From Deltaproteobacteria bacterium (GTDB taxonomy: Bacteria > JADJOY01): a DNA stretch of 64,000 nt. This document shows positions 48,602 to 58,508 of the stretch, in pieces (the stretch's first letter is position 1; each line of letters starts with the position of its first letter). A model generated the notes under the pieces. It searched no databases. It saw nothing but the letters and a program-made list of their open reading frames with translations, and was not told the DNA's origin. Made by a program: the position numbers and the translations under genes. The stretch covers positions 1 through 64,000 of the forward strand of contig JADJOY010000028.1 in assembly GCA_016713535.1 (NCBI GenBank), given 5' to 3'.

Positions 48602-49702
48602 TCAGCGCCGGCGCTTGTAGAGGTCGCGCTCGAAGCGGCGGTGGCCCCAGGTCCACTGCTCGGGGTGCTCGCGGATCCGCTCGGAGAGCCAGTCGTTCAC
48701 GAGCTGCACGTAATGGCGGGTGGTGACGTCGTCGCCCCCTTGGTCCTCGATCTCGATCGGACCCTCGATCGTCCACTCGAGCGTCCCGTCAGGCTCGTAG
48801 ACGCAGTGATGGAGCGTGAGCGGGACGCCGCGCGCGACCGCGTAGCGGATCAGGCCGCCGGCGGTGGCGGTGTCCTCGACGCCGAGAAAGCGCACCCGCA
48901 GCGCTCGCTTGCGAGGGCGCTGGTCGCACAGATAGGCCACCGCGCGGTTCTCGCTCCAGATCGCCTCGATCTCGCCGCGCAGGCTGCGCACGGTCTCGGT
49001 CACCCGCACGCCATCCACGGTCTGGTTACGGACGTCCGGAGCCTCGATCAGGCTCATGCCGTAGCGCAGGCGCTTGCGGCCGATGAAGCGATCCGCGAGC
49101 ACCCCCTTGGGCCGCTTGAAGACGCCGACGAAGTCGTAGCCGTGGGCGGCGGCGCTGGCGCACATGATCTCCCAGTTGCCGAGGTGCCCCGAGACGCACA
49201 GCAGCCCGCGTCCGAGCGCCAGCGTCTGCGGCAGCTTCTCGAGCCCGACCACGCGCACGCGCTCGCCGAGCTTCTCGGGTGGCCAGTAGATCGAGTCGAA
49301 GATGAAGTCGAGACCCAGCCGCACGAAGTGCACGAACATCGCGCGGATGATCCGGCGCTTCTCGGCGACGCTCAGGGTCTCGCCGTAGACCAGCTCGAGG
49401 TTCACCCAGGCGATGCGGCGCTTGTCGACGAAGGTCAGGTAGCCGAGGAAGCCGAGGACCCGGCACAGCGCCTCGCGCAGCGGCGCGCCACCCAGCCTGA
49501 GCACCGTCCCGACCACCGCCAGCGCGCCGTCCGCGAGGGCGATCGTCAGCCGCTCGCCGAGCGAGTAGGCGCGCGAGTCGAAGGTCGCGTCCGCGCGCGC
49601 GCGATGCGCGCCGGCCGCGCCGGACATCCCCGTGGGTTCAGAACTCGATGTCACGTCGAAGCCCTCTGGGCCGGGCGGCTCGAGGAAGGCTCTGAAGCCC
49701 AC
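48602..49702 (-). CDS. LpxL/HtrB-like lipid acyltransferase
   Basis: Up to 366 aa; a membrane-associated acyltransferase of the lauroyl/myristoyl lipid A family (PF03279). The catalytic HxxxxE is in SGHLGNWEIMCASAAAHGY, followed by FVGVFKRPKG, YGMSLIEAPD and the block VAYLCDQRPRKRALRVRFLG. Most likely acylates lipid A or a related lipid; this supports a Gram-negative envelope. An internal ATG at 49627 (MSGAAG) could be the real start. Convergent with the SGNH gene. Confidence 0.85.
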   Translation of the reverse strand: MGFRAFLEPPGPEGFDVTSSSEPTGMSGAAGAHRARADATFDSRAYSLGERLTIALADGALAVVGTVLRLGGAPLREALCRVLGFLGYLTFVDKRRIAWVNLELVYGETLSVAEKRRIIRAMFVHFVRLGLDFIFDSIYWPPEKLGERVRVVGLEKLPQTLALGRGLLCVSGHLGNWEIMCASAAAHGYDFVGVFKRPKGVLADRFIGRKRLRYGMSLIEAPDVRNQTVDGVRVTETVRSLRGEIEAIWSENRAVAYLCDQRPRKRALRVRFLGVEDTATAGGLIRYAVARGVPLTLHHCVYEPDGTLEWTIEGPIEIEDQGGDDVTTRHYVQLVNDWLSERIREHPEQWTWGHRRFERDLYKRRR

Positions 49703-49820
49703 CTCGTGTCGCGGTGGAAGCCGAACGAGACACGTGACGTGCCATTCGACCGGCGCGCAAAGCCTACCGCTGGCGAGCCGGGATGTCCCCCGCTCGCCCC
49801 CGCGGCGGCCCCCGACCCGC

Positions 49821-50621
49821 TCAGCCCATCGCCGACTCGTAGCGGCGGAAGCCGCGGTTCCAGGCCGCGAACATCCCGACTCCCAGCATCCCGAGCCAAC
49901 CCACCGCGACGACCGCCCCGAGCGGCGTGTAGCGCCCCAGCACCATCCCGGCCGGCACCTGGGTCAGGGCGCCCACCGGCAGGATGTAGAGCAGGAACGT
50001 CCTGACCCGGGCGCCGAACACGTCGGCCGGCCGGTCGGCGACGGCGTGGATGGCCTCGTTGACGAACTGGCCCGCGTCGGAGCCGAGCAGCCACAGATCC
50101 ACGAGCCCGTAGAACGTGACGAGGATCGTCCGCACCCACCACGACACCGCCACCGCGATCAGGGTGACCAGCACCAGCCCGAGCGTGACGTGCTCGCAGG
50201 CTCGCCCGATACCGTAGGCGAGGTAGGTCATCGCCACGGCCATGTTCACGCACCCCTCCACCGAGAACTGCTGGAAGCCGTAGAGGAAGAGCGTGGCCCC
50301 CGGTCGGACCCGGAACGAGTCGAGCTTGCCGTCCTTGAGATCGCGCCAGAAACGCCACATCTGCCCCAGCCAGACCATCATGAAGGCGTCCGACACGAAC
50401 AGGAACCCGAGCAGCACCCTGAACTGCTCGCGGTTCCAGCCGGCGATGTCGTCGACGTGCGCGTAGAGCACCTCGAACACCGCGACGTGGGACGCGTACC
50501 AGCAGCAGTCCATGACCACCTGGCTCCAGAACTCGACCCGGAACTGCGACTTGCGGATGACGCCGATGCGCGCGTATTGCCCCGCGATCCGCAGGTGCTG
50601 GACGAAGGCGTTGGCGCTCAC
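49821..50621 (-). CDS. ABC-2 family permease, second subunit
   Basis: About 266 aa with six helices (for example VGALTQVPAGMVLGRYTPLG, LGAVVAVGWLGMLGVGMFAA). FWSQVVMDCCWYASHVAVFE and MMVWLGQMWRFWRDLKDGKL are typical of DUF990/ABC2_membrane_6 permeases. GTG 50621 overlaps the previous stop (GTGA). Third gene of an ATPase-permease-permease exporter operon. Confidence 0.88.
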   Translation of the reverse strand: MSANAFVQHLRIAGQYARIGVIRKSQFRVEFWSQVVMDCCWYASHVAVFEVLYAHVDDIAGWNREQFRVLLGFLFVSDAFMMVWLGQMWRFWRDLKDGKLDSFRVRPGATLFLYGFQQFSVEGCVNMAVAMTYLAYGIGRACEHVTLGLVLVTLIAVAVSWWVRTILVTFYGLVDLWLLGSDAGQFVNEAIHAVADRPADVFGARVRTFLLYILPVGALTQVPAGMVLGRYTPLGAVVAVGWLGMLGVGMFAAWNRGFRRYESAMG

Positions 50622-51463
50622 GTGCCGACCCCCGCGTAGCGCCGGAGCCCGCGCCGCCACGTGACGAACGCGAGGCCGTGCAACGCGACGAAGCTCGTCG
50701 CCAGCACCGCGAGCCCGAAGCGAAAGTCCGCGGGACCGAGCCGCCCGAGCAGGAGCTCGACCGGGGCGTTCACGGTCCAGTACGGGAACGTGACCTCGAG
50801 CACGCCCCGCACCGCGCGCGGCATCAGCGCCACCGGCACCAGCATCCCGGACATGAACGCGGCCACGAACATGAACATGTTGAGCAGGCTCCACACCACG
50901 TCGAGCCAGAACGCGAGGCAGTTCAGGATGAAGTACGTGAGCAGGTAGCAGCCAGTGCCGAGCGCGAGCAGCGTCGCCGCCTGCGCGAGCGCCACGGCGC
51001 TCACCGGCTGCGGCCACCACGAATGCAGCACGAGCGCGCCCGCGCACCAGAACGCCGCCGCGGCGAGGAGCTGCACGGCCGTGAACTGGAGGAAGCGGCC
51101 CCACAGCAGCGTGAAGTAGCTGACCGGCATCACCAGGTACTTGGTCACGTAGCCGTCGAAGATCTGCTCCGCGAGGTCGAGGCTGCGCCAGTCGGGGATG
51201 CACTTCTGGATCGCGGCGGTCCACACCAGGAAGTGGACCAGGTCGACGAAGGTGTAGCCGCGGATCTCCGCCGCGCCCGTCGACCGGAACATCGCCAGGT
51301 AGACGAGCGTCATCACCACCGGTCGTGGAACTCCACGCAAGAGCGCGTTGAGCACGAAGCCGGCGCGGAAGGCGGTGGCCTTGCGCCACTCGTAGGCGGC
51401 GACGTACGGCAGGAGGTGAAGCTCCTCCGGCAGTGAAGCGGCCAGGGCACGCGCGCGGCTCAC
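50618..51463 (-). CDS. ABC-2 family permease, first subunit
   Basis: About 281 aa, six helices; segments RGYTFVDLVHFLVWTAAIQK and TFPYWTVNAPVELLLGRLGP are typical of the DUF990 (PF06182) family. GTG 51463 overlaps the stop of the ATPase gene (GTGA), and its own stop overlaps the next GTG. Pairs with the subunit at 49821-50621 to form the membrane channel. Confidence 0.88.
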   Translation of the reverse strand: MSRARALAASLPEELHLLPYVAAYEWRKATAFRAGFVLNALLRGVPRPVVMTLVYLAMFRSTGAAEIRGYTFVDLVHFLVWTAAIQKCIPDWRSLDLAEQIFDGYVTKYLVMPVSYFTLLWGRFLQFTAVQLLAAAAFWCAGALVLHSWWPQPVSAVALAQAATLLALGTGCYLLTYFILNCLAFWLDVVWSLLNMFMFVAAFMSGMLVPVALMPRAVRGVLEVTFPYWTVNAPVELLLGRLGPADFRFGLAVLATSFVALHGLAFVTWRRGLRRYAGVGT

Positions 51464-52485
51464 GACGCCTCCACCAGCTCGCCGGTGCGGAAGATCTCGC
51501 GGATCAGGTTCTCGAGCGGCTGGCGCTCGACGGCGAGGTCGCGCACCTGGAAGAGGTCGAAGAGGTGCTGGATGAAGGGCTGGCAGTGCTCGGCGTCGAC
51601 CTCGAAGGTGAGCGCGCGCGGCGCCTCGCGCACCAGCACGGCGCCGAAGCGCTCGAGCTCGCCGTCGAGCTCGGCCGACCACGGCCGCGAGTTGGCCTCG
51701 AGGTGCACCTCCACCGCGCGCCGGCCGACGAACCGGCGGCGCAGCCCGACGAGGTCGCCGTCGAACAGGATCCGCCCCGCCTCGAGGATCACCAGCCGAT
51801 CGCAGGTCTCCTCGATGTCCGCCATGTCGTGGGAGGTGAGGATCACGGTGGTGCGGCGCTCGCGGTTCACCTCGCGCAGGAAGGTGCGGATCGTCTCCTG
51901 CGAGAGCAGGTCGAGGCCGATGGTGGGCTCGTCGAGGAACACCACCTCCGGGTCGTGGAGGAAGGCGCCGATGATCTCCATCTTCATGCGCTCGCCGAGC
52001 GAGAGCTGGCGGAGCTGCACCTGGAGGCGATCGGTGACGTCGAGCCGCTCGGCCTGCTCACGGACACGGCGCTCGAAGCGCGCCGCGTCCACCTGGTAGA
52101 TCTCGCGCAGCAGCCGGAACGAGTCGATCGCCGGGATGTCCCACCACAGCTGCGAGCGCTGGCCCATGACCAGCGACAGGCGTCGCTTGTCGGCGCGCGT
52201 CAGCGCGAAGGCGTCGTGGCCGAAGAGCTCACAGCGCCCGCTGCTCGCCGGGATGATCCCGGTCAGGCACTTCACCAGCGTGGTCTTGCCAGCGCCGTTG
52301 GCGCCGATCAGACCGACGATCTCGCCGGGCGCGACGGCCAGGTCGATGTTCGCGAGCGCCACGTGCTCGCGCACCTGGCGGCGCACGAAGCCGCGCAGGA
52401 TGCCGAGCGTGCCGGCCCCTCGGACCTGCGCGCTGTAGACCTTGCCGACGCTCCGACACTCGAGGATGGATGGGTGGATCGACAT
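51460..52485 (-). CDS. ABC transporter ATP-binding protein (DUF990-associated exporter)
   Basis: 341-aa ATPase: Walker [17 protein letters not shown], signature LSLGERMKMEI, Walker B EVVFLDEPTIGLD, switch His in LTSHDMADIEETC. A long C-terminal domain (residues about 240-341) is regulatory. First gene of a minus-strand three-gene exporter operon with four-base overlaps. Cargo unknown; relatives export antibiotics or fatty acyl compounds. Confidence 0.92.
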   Translation of the reverse strand: MSIHPSILECRSVGKVYSAQVRGAGTLGILRGFVRRQVREHVALANIDLAVAPGEIVGLIGANGAGKTTLVKCLTGIIPASSGRCELFGHDAFALTRADKRRLSLVMGQRSQLWWDIPAIDSFRLLREIYQVDAARFERRVREQAERLDVTDRLQVQLRQLSLGERMKMEIIGAFLHDPEVVFLDEPTIGLDLLSQETIRTFLREVNRERRTTVILTSHDMADIEETCDRLVILEAGRILFDGDLVGLRRRFVGRRAVEVHLEANSRPWSAELDGELERFGAVLVREAPRALTFEVDAEHCQPFIQHLFDLFQVRDLAVERQPLENLIREIFRTGELVEAS

Positions 52486-52650
52486 GACGGATGCTGCGCG
52501 GCCGGCCGCCGCAATGTTAAATCGCGGTGAGGGAGCGATTCGGGACGCCGACGTCGGAGGCGCTCGGTCCGCGAGCTCGGGGTTCGCGCCGGAACGCGAA
52601 GACTACCGCCAACGCGCGTCGGGTTGGAAGCGCGCACGCAGATCTCGCCG

Positions 52651-53553
52651 ATGAATCTCCGCCAGCTCGTCTCGATCACGGTCTTTCCGGTCACGTTCCT
52701 CGTCACGCACGGGATCGCGATCCGCGCGCTCGCCGCGGGCGTGAACCCCACGGGTGTCATCGCGGCGATCACCGCGGCGACGGTGGTGCTGGTGGTCGCG
52801 CTCGAGCGCGTGCTGCCGTTCGACCCGGACTGGAACCGAGCGCGCGGCGACGTCCTCCCCGACGCGCTCCACAACGTCTTCTCGACGATCGTGACGGCGC
52901 AGCTCTGCCAGGCCGCGCTGCTCGTGGCGCTGGCCCCGCTCGCGGGGTGGCTCGCGGCGCGCACGGGCGCGTCCTGGTGGCCGCTCGGGTGGTCGCTCAC
53001 CGCGCAGACCGCCCTCGCGTTCGCGATCTCCGAGCTCGGCGCCTACTGGGCCCATCGCGTGGGCCACGAGACCGACCTCGGCTGGCGCCTCCACTCGGTG
53101 CACCACAGCCCGACTCGCCTCTACTGGCTCAACGCCGCGCGCGACAACCCGCTCGGCGTGGTGCTGCTCTACGTGCCGTCGGTGGCGCCGCTCGTGATGC
53201 TGGGCGCGCCGCCCGAGATGTTCACGATGATCGCGCTCTTCAACGCGGTGGTGGGGCTCTTCCAGCACGCCAACATCGACATCCGCCTCGGTCCGCTCAA
53301 CTACGTCTTCAGCGTCCTCGAGGTGCACCGCTGGCACCACTCGACCGTGGTGAGCGAGGCGAACCACAACTACGGCTCGAACCTGATGGTCTTCGACGTG
53401 CTGTTCGGCACCGTTTACAGGCCGCGCGACCGGCGCGCGCCGGACGCCATCGGGATCGGCGACCTGCCGGATTTCCCGACCAGTTACCTGGGCCAGCTCG
53501 CCGTGCCGTTGCGGTGGCGCGCGATCAGCGCGGCACGCGCCACCGACGGCTGA
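52651..53553 (+). CDS. Sterol desaturase / fatty acid hydroxylase family protein
   Basis: About 300 aa membrane di-iron enzyme. Histidine clusters: HRVGHETD, HSVHHSP, HRWHHSTVVSEANHNYG. ATG 52651 is preferred to a TTG at 52624. Helices lie at the N-terminus (LVSITVFPVTFLVTHGIAIR). Divergent from the ABC exporter operon. The sequence differs from the family member at 3893-4735 (different spacing and ends), so they are not recent duplicates. Confidence 0.88.
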   Translation: MNLRQLVSITVFPVTFLVTHGIAIRALAAGVNPTGVIAAITAATVVLVVALERVLPFDPDWNRARGDVLPDALHNVFSTIVTAQLCQAALLVALAPLAGWLAARTGASWWPLGWSLTAQTALAFAISELGAYWAHRVGHETDLGWRLHSVHHSPTRLYWLNAARDNPLGVVLLYVPSVAPLVMLGAPPEMFTMIALFNAVVGLFQHANIDIRLGPLNYVFSVLEVHRWHHSTVVSEANHNYGSNLMVFDVLFGTVYRPRDRRAPDAIGIGDLPDFPTSYLGQLAVPLRWRAISAARATDG

Positions 53554-53639
53554 GCGCGGCCCGCCGGGAGGCGGCCCTCCGAGGGGAAGGGCTCGAGCTG
53601 GGCCGGAGCGATCGCCTCCGGGCCGTCCGGAGCCGCCGT

Positions 53640-55757
53640 TCAGAACCTCGCTTCGAGGGTCGCGATAACGTCGATCCCCAGCGCCACCACACCCGAACCG
53701 TACTCGCGGTACTCGGCGTCGGTGAAGTTCTCGAGCGCGAGTGTCGCCGTGAGGCGCGGATCGAAGTCCCAGCCGGCCACGATGTTGCCGGTGACCCAGC
53801 CCGGCGTCCCGGACGGGTCGATGCGCGGGTCGGCCTCGTTGTCGTCGCTGAGCCGGTCCTGCGGGCCGGCGAAGCGCACGAACGGCTCGACCCACAGCGA
53901 CTCGGTCGCCCGCCACGTCATCGCCACGCGCCCGAGGATCGGCGGGATTCGGTCGGCTGGCTGCAGGTCGCCGTCGCGGCCCTCTTGCTCGCCCCAGGTC
54001 CAGGTGAGGTGCGCGTCGATCGCGACGTCGCTCGTGAGCCCGACGCGGCCGTGGCTCTCGACACCCGCGAGCCGCACCTCCGCGACGTTTTCGCTCCGGG
54101 TGATCTCGCGGCCGTCGTCGGTGAGCTCACCGGTGCGGACGCTCTCGATCCGGTCCTCGTAGAGCGACCCGAACAGGAACACCGCGCCCGCGACGCGCTC
54201 GCTCGCGGCCTTCACGCCGACGTCGACGCTCCACACCTGCTCGGCGTCGAGGCTCGACGCCGGGACGTTGAAGCGGTTGCCAGGTCGCGGGCCGAGGGTG
54301 CCGATGTCGAAGACGTTGGGAGCGCGGAAGCCGCGGCCGGCGTCGGTGACCAGGTGGATGCCGGGGCTCGCCTCCCACGCGAGGCCGACGGCGCCGGTCA
54401 CGTCGTCGAACGACAGCACCTCGGCGTCGGTGGTGGCGGTGCGCGCGATCCGCACGTCGAAGTGACTGAAGCGCAGACCCGCGGTGGCGCTCAGCGTCTC
54501 CCACAGCGCCTGCGTGCCCTCGAGGTAGAGGCCGTAGGAGTCCATCCGCGAGCCGTCGGGGTAACGCGACGTCGCCGCCTCCACCACATCCGTCTCGAGA
54601 TCGCGATCGCGCCGCGAGCTCGACACGCGGTCGAGGTAGACGTCCCCGCCCCACACCAGCGAGGTGTGGTCGGTGACGAAGGTCACGGCCTGCGCCGCCA
54701 CGCCCATCAGGCCGGTCGCGTTCTCCTCGAGCCGCTCGGTGGTGCTCTCGAAGGCGCGGGTGCGCTGGTCGTCACGGATGTGCTGGTAGGAGGCGTCGAA
54801 GCGCAGCCGGTCGACGACGCCCGACGCCACCGCGTCGACGTCGTGGCGGGCGTGCAGGAAGTAGCGCTCGAGCGGCTCGAACCAGAACGCGTCGTTGGGC
54901 GGCGCGTCGCGGCCGAAGCCCGGCACCAGCTCGTCGTAACGCGGGCTCTTGGGCTGGCGCAGGATCTGGAAGTCGAGGCTCGAGGCGTGGTGATCGTTCC
55001 AGCGCAGATCGCTGCGGACGTCGCCGCCGATCGAGGTGTAGGCGGTCGGCACCTGACGTCCGGTGTCGCCGCCGCCGTCGAGGTCGCCAGCCGCGAGGTA
55101 CGAGAACCCGGCGCCGAGACCGACGCGCTCGTCACCGGCCTCGACCTCGGCGCGGGTGCTCGCCGAGAGATCCGCCGACGCGAAGCGGCCGGCGATCCGC
55201 CCGCGCGCGTCGAGCTCGTCGCCACCGAAGGTCGGCCGGCGGCTCAGCACCTGGATCACGCCGCCCATCGCGTCGCTGCCGTAGAGCACCGACGACGGCC
55301 CACGCAGCACCTCGATCCGCTCCACGAGCCACGGATCCACCAGCGCGAGATAGGGGTTGGGTGAGTTGCGGTAGATCGCGTGGTTGAGCCGCATCCCGTC
55401 GACCAGGTTGAGAATCGACGAACCGGTGAGGCCGCGCACGAACGGCGATCCCTGCCCCGGCGTGGTGAGCTGGACGTGCACCGACGGCTCGCCGCGCAGG
55501 GCGTCCGGGAGGACCTCCGGCGCGTGGCGGCGGATCGCCTCCTCGTCGATGATCTCGACGGCCATCGGCACCGCCGAAGGGGCCGACGGCAACCGCGTCG
55601 CGGTGACCTGGATCTCCTCGCTCGACGCCGCGGCGTCGACCCGAGCGGCCTCGGTGTCCTCCGCGGCGAGGCTCGAGGTCGCGGCGAAAAGGACGCTCCC
55701 CAGGAGCCAGCGAAACCACCCGAAAGCCCCGCGCGGGCGCACGCGCCGAATCGACAT
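53640..55757 (-). CDS. TonB-dependent outer-membrane receptor
   Basis: 705-aa receptor. Signal peptide to about residue 30 (TSSLAAEDTE), then a plug domain with EEIQVTATRLPSAP as the TonB-box-like region, GSPFVRGLTGSSILNLVDGM and ERIEVLRGPSSVLYGSDAMG, typical of BtuB/FhuA-like plugs. A 22-strand barrel follows, with GRGFRAPNVFDIGTLGPRPG near the C-terminal third, and it ends in an aromatic residue (IATLEARF). Intact in one frame. Ligand unknown; it resembles siderophore/cobalamin-type receptors. Confidence 0.9.
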   Translation of the reverse strand: MSIRRVRPRGAFGWFRWLLGSVLFAATSSLAAEDTEAARVDAAASSEEIQVTATRLPSAPSAVPMAVEIIDEEAIRRHAPEVLPDALRGEPSVHVQLTTPGQGSPFVRGLTGSSILNLVDGMRLNHAIYRNSPNPYLALVDPWLVERIEVLRGPSSVLYGSDAMGGVIQVLSRRPTFGGDELDARGRIAGRFASADLSASTRAEVEAGDERVGLGAGFSYLAAGDLDGGGDTGRQVPTAYTSIGGDVRSDLRWNDHHASSLDFQILRQPKSPRYDELVPGFGRDAPPNDAFWFEPLERYFLHARHDVDAVASGVVDRLRFDASYQHIRDDQRTRAFESTTERLEENATGLMGVAAQAVTFVTDHTSLVWGGDVYLDRVSSSRRDRDLETDVVEAATSRYPDGSRMDSYGLYLEGTQALWETLSATAGLRFSHFDVRIARTATTDAEVLSFDDVTGAVGLAWEASPGIHLVTDAGRGFRAPNVFDIGTLGPRPGNRFNVPASSLDAEQVWSVDVGVKAASERVAGAVFLFGSLYEDRIESVRTGELTDDGREITRSENVAEVRLAGVESHGRVGLTSDVAIDAHLTWTWGEQEGRDGDLQPADRIPPILGRVAMTWRATESLWVEPFVRFAGPQDRLSDDNEADPRIDPSGTPGWVTGNIVAGWDFDPRLTATLALENFTDAEYREYGSGVVALGIDVIATLEARF

Positions 55758-55828
55758 GGGCGGCGAGCCTACGCGTGGCCCTCGCGCCGCTCCAAATCCG
55801 GCGGAGCAGCCGCGGACGCCAGCGCGGC

Positions 55829-56230
55829 TCAGCCGGCTTTGCCGAACATCTGCTCGAGCATGTCGCGCATCTTCTGGTGCAACAGGTTGACCGCCTTGAG
55901 CGGGCGAATCATCACCTTGAAGTCGTCGATCCGGCCGTCCTCGTTCCAGTGCATCATGTCGACGCCGTTGACGTGGATGCCGTCGACGGGGGCGGTGAAC
56001 TCGAGGACCGCGTCGCGCTCCCCCACCACCTCGCGCACGTAGCGGAAGTCGGCGTGCCCGAGCACCTGGAAGGCGGCGCTCAGGTACATGGAGGTGAGCT
56101 CCTTGCCGCGCTGCGGGGAGTGGACGATCGGCGAGTGGAAGACCGCGTCGTCGGCGAGCAGCTCGCCGAGGCCGGTGAGGTCCGCGTTCGCGAGGATCGA
56201 GTGCCACTTCGCGAGGGTGTCGATCGCCAT
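55829..56230 (-). CDS. SnoaL-like / nuclear transport factor 2-fold protein
   Basis: 133-aa protein with the cone-shaped NTF2 fold: TLAKWHSILANADLTGLGEL, LADDAVFHSPIVHSPQRG, FRYVREVVGERDAVLEFTAP, VNGVDMMHWNEDGRIDDFKV. The WNEDGRIDDF element is the classic SnoaL ending. Function not determined; relatives are ketosteroid-isomerase-like or binding proteins. It shares a short gap with the membrane protein gene upstream. Confidence 0.85.
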   Translation of the reverse strand: MAIDTLAKWHSILANADLTGLGELLADDAVFHSPIVHSPQRGKELTSMYLSAAFQVLGHADFRYVREVVGERDAVLEFTAPVDGIHVNGVDMMHWNEDGRIDDFKVMIRPLKAVNLLHQKMRDMLEQMFGKAG

Positions 56231-56244
56231 GGTCGTCGCCTCCG

Positions 56245-56671
56245 TCAGCGAAAACGCGCCCAGCGCTGCGCGGTGAGCAGGAACAGCACGAACGGCGCGG
56301 CGAGCCCCGCGAGCGCCTGGAGCGGCGCACCGCCGGTCACGAGGTTGACCCCGGTGATCACCACCGAGACCGCGCAGAAGGCGTACACGGCCCAGCGCTG
56401 CCAGAACCAGATCGCCACGAGCAGGAGTGCGTTGATCACCCCGGAGAGGCCAGCCGCGGGCAATGCCCAGGGCGGCGCGTCCGGGTTGGCCTGCCCTCGG
56501 GCAACGCCACGAGTCCGAAGCCCATCACGGCGAGCTGCACGGACACCGCGACCCCACGACCAGGAACATCGTCAGGCAGCCGCCGCGCTCACGGATATCG
56601 CCGAGGCTCGGCTCGGGTGTGGGCTCGGCGCCGGGCGGCGGGCTCGGGGGCGGGGGGGCCGGTTCGTTCAT
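56245..56671 (-). CDS. Small membrane protein with Pro-rich N-terminus (two frame slips)
   Basis: Reconstructed about 142-aa protein: a proline-rich start (MNEPAPPPPSPPPGAEPTPE), LGDIRERGGCLTMFLVVG, then after a slip near 56553 VAVSVQLAVMGFGLVALPEG, and after a second near 56505 NPDAPPWALPAAGLSGVINA, with further helices FWQRWAVYAFCAVSVVITGV and LAGLAAPFVLFLLTAQRWAR. Each slip is fixed by one base in a G or GC run. Four helices. No known family. It diverges from the glycosidase gene at 56807. Confidence 0.6.
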
Positions 56672-56806
56672 CGCGAAGCTCCAGGACATTGGGCGAGCCG
56701 TGAGCATCGCTCGCCGGCGGGCGTCGAGGCCACCCTTCCCGGCCACGGCCGTGGGGGGCCGTGGCCAGGTTCCCCGGCGGCGGAGGGTGTGCGAGCCTCG
56801 TGCGCC

Positions 56807-58206
56807 ATGCGGACCACGCGCGTCTCGTTGCGCCACGCCCTCGCCGTGATCGCCGCGGCCGCGCTGCCGCTCGTCGCCGGCTGCGACGGCGGCGGCGCCG
56901 GTGCGGGCTCGCGCGCGGATCCGTGGGCGGGCCTCACGCCGAGCGGCCTGGAGGTGGGTGACGTCCTCGGCATGGCGACCCAGATGTACGACGGCCCGAG
57001 GCCGAGCCCCGAGCGCGACTTCGAGATCCAGAAGCTCGTGGCCGCCGGCTGGAAGCGGATCCGCATCTCGATCGACTGGGGCCACGTCGAGCCCGCGCAG
57101 GACCAGTTCAGCTGGGAGCGCACCGACCCGTTCATCGCGATGCTCACCACCGCGGGCCTGCAGGTGGACGGGCCACTCTCGTACGGCGTCGACTGGGCCG
57201 CGCCCGACGAGGACGACTCGGCGATCGAGCCCGCGGACTTCGCCGACTACGGCGCGCACGTCGCCGCGCACTACTGCGGCGTCATCGACTCCTGGGAGCT
57301 CTGGAACGAGGAGAACATCAAGCGCTTCTGGCAGCCGCTACCGGACCCCGACCGCTACGGCGCGATCCTGAAGGCGACCTACACCGCCATCCACGCGGCA
57401 TGCCCGAGCGCCAAGGTGCTGATCGGCGGGCTCTCGTGCTTCGACCAGTACACCTTCCACGAGGGGCTCTACTACTTCGTCGAGGCGATGCACGCGGCCC
57501 ACCCCGACATCGGCCAGTACTTCGACGCGCTCGCGATCCATCCCTACACGTTCATCCAGACCAGCTCCCCCGAGTGGTCGTGGCAGGGCGAGAAGCAGGA
57601 GCTGTGGCCCGACCTGCCCGGCCAGATCGAGCTGGCGCGCCAGCGCCTCGTCGCCGTGGGTGCCCCGGCAAGCCGGTCTGGCTCACCGAGTGGGGCTGGC
57701 CGTCCTTGATCGTCGGCAAGGATGGGCAGGCGAAGTTCCTGGCGCGCGCCGCGCTGCTGGCGCTCGCGGCGGGTGTCGAGGACGTCGACTGGGACACGTT
57801 CTTCGACAAGGACGGCGGCGGATTCCCACCCACCGAGGACTACTTCGGGCTCTTCACCTGGCCGGGCGCAGAGGGCGGGCCGAAGGAGAAGCCCTCGTGG
57901 AAAGCCGCGACGGCGCTCTCGCGGATGCTCGCCACCTCGCGCTTCGCGGGCGACCTGAGCGGCCTGCTCGGGCTGCCCGAGGGTGCCTACGCGCTCGCGT
58001 TCGTCGACGAGCGAGACGGCCACCACACCCTCGCGGCCTGGGACGCGGTGGCGGATCGGACCACCCCGGTCACGGTGCCCGCGCCGGCGGGCGCGAGCGG
58101 CTACGTGTGCGTGACCGACCTCGGCCAGCCCGGCTGCGAGCCCAGCAGCGGCGCCGCGAGCGTGACGCTCACCGACCGCGCGCTCTACGTCCGCTTCGAC
58201 CGCTGA
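56807..58206 (+). CDS. Clan GH-A glycosidase lipoprotein, GH39/GH5-like (one frame slip)
   Basis: About 465 aa. Lipobox PLVAGCDG. Barrel blocks: GWKRIRISIDWGHVEPAQDQ, SWELWNEENIKRFWQPL (acid/base Glu), FDALAIHPYTFIQ, and, after a slip near 57663 at a CCCC run, KPVWLTEWGWPSLIVG with the nucleophile Glu. A C-terminal beta domain follows (AFVDERDGHHTLAAWDAVAD). Similar proteins are annotated as cellulase or GH39. Substrate uncertain. Confidence 0.78.
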
Positions 58207-58218
58207 CCGCACCGGCTC

Positions 58219-58444
58219 GTCGGCGCGGACGGAAGCACGTCTCGGCGCGGCGGGACGGCCTCCACCCCGTTCGCAGTACGGGGCGTCGGGCGGCCGGGCG
58301 TCGGGACCTCCGAACTGGCGGTGCTGCAATCGACGGCGTCGTCGGCGCGGACGGAAGCCCGTCTCGGCTCGGCGGGACGGCCTCCAGGCCGTCCGCCGTA
58401 CGGCGCGGCGGTGCTGGAGTCGACGCCGTCATCGGCGCGGACGC
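58219..58444. repeat. Two and a half copies of an intergenic repeat unit (122 and 90 bases)
   Basis: Copy 1 (58219-58340) and copy 2 (58341-58430) both begin GTCGGCGCGGACGGAAGC and contain CGTCTCGGC, then GGCGGGACGGCCTCCA and GGCGGTGCTG near the end; a third begins at 58431 (ATCGGCGCGGACG) and is cut off. Copy 2 lacks about 32 bases found in copy 1. A hairpin GGACGGCC / GGCCGTCC (58375-58394) lies within copy 2. It sits between convergent genes; no ORF is credible. It resembles the REP-like elements elsewhere in the window. Confidence 0.6.
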
Positions 58445-58508
58445 TTCTTCGGATCGCCAGGACACGCGACGCGTGCCCCGCCCCGCGACGGCGCTGTATC
58501 GTCGCGCG

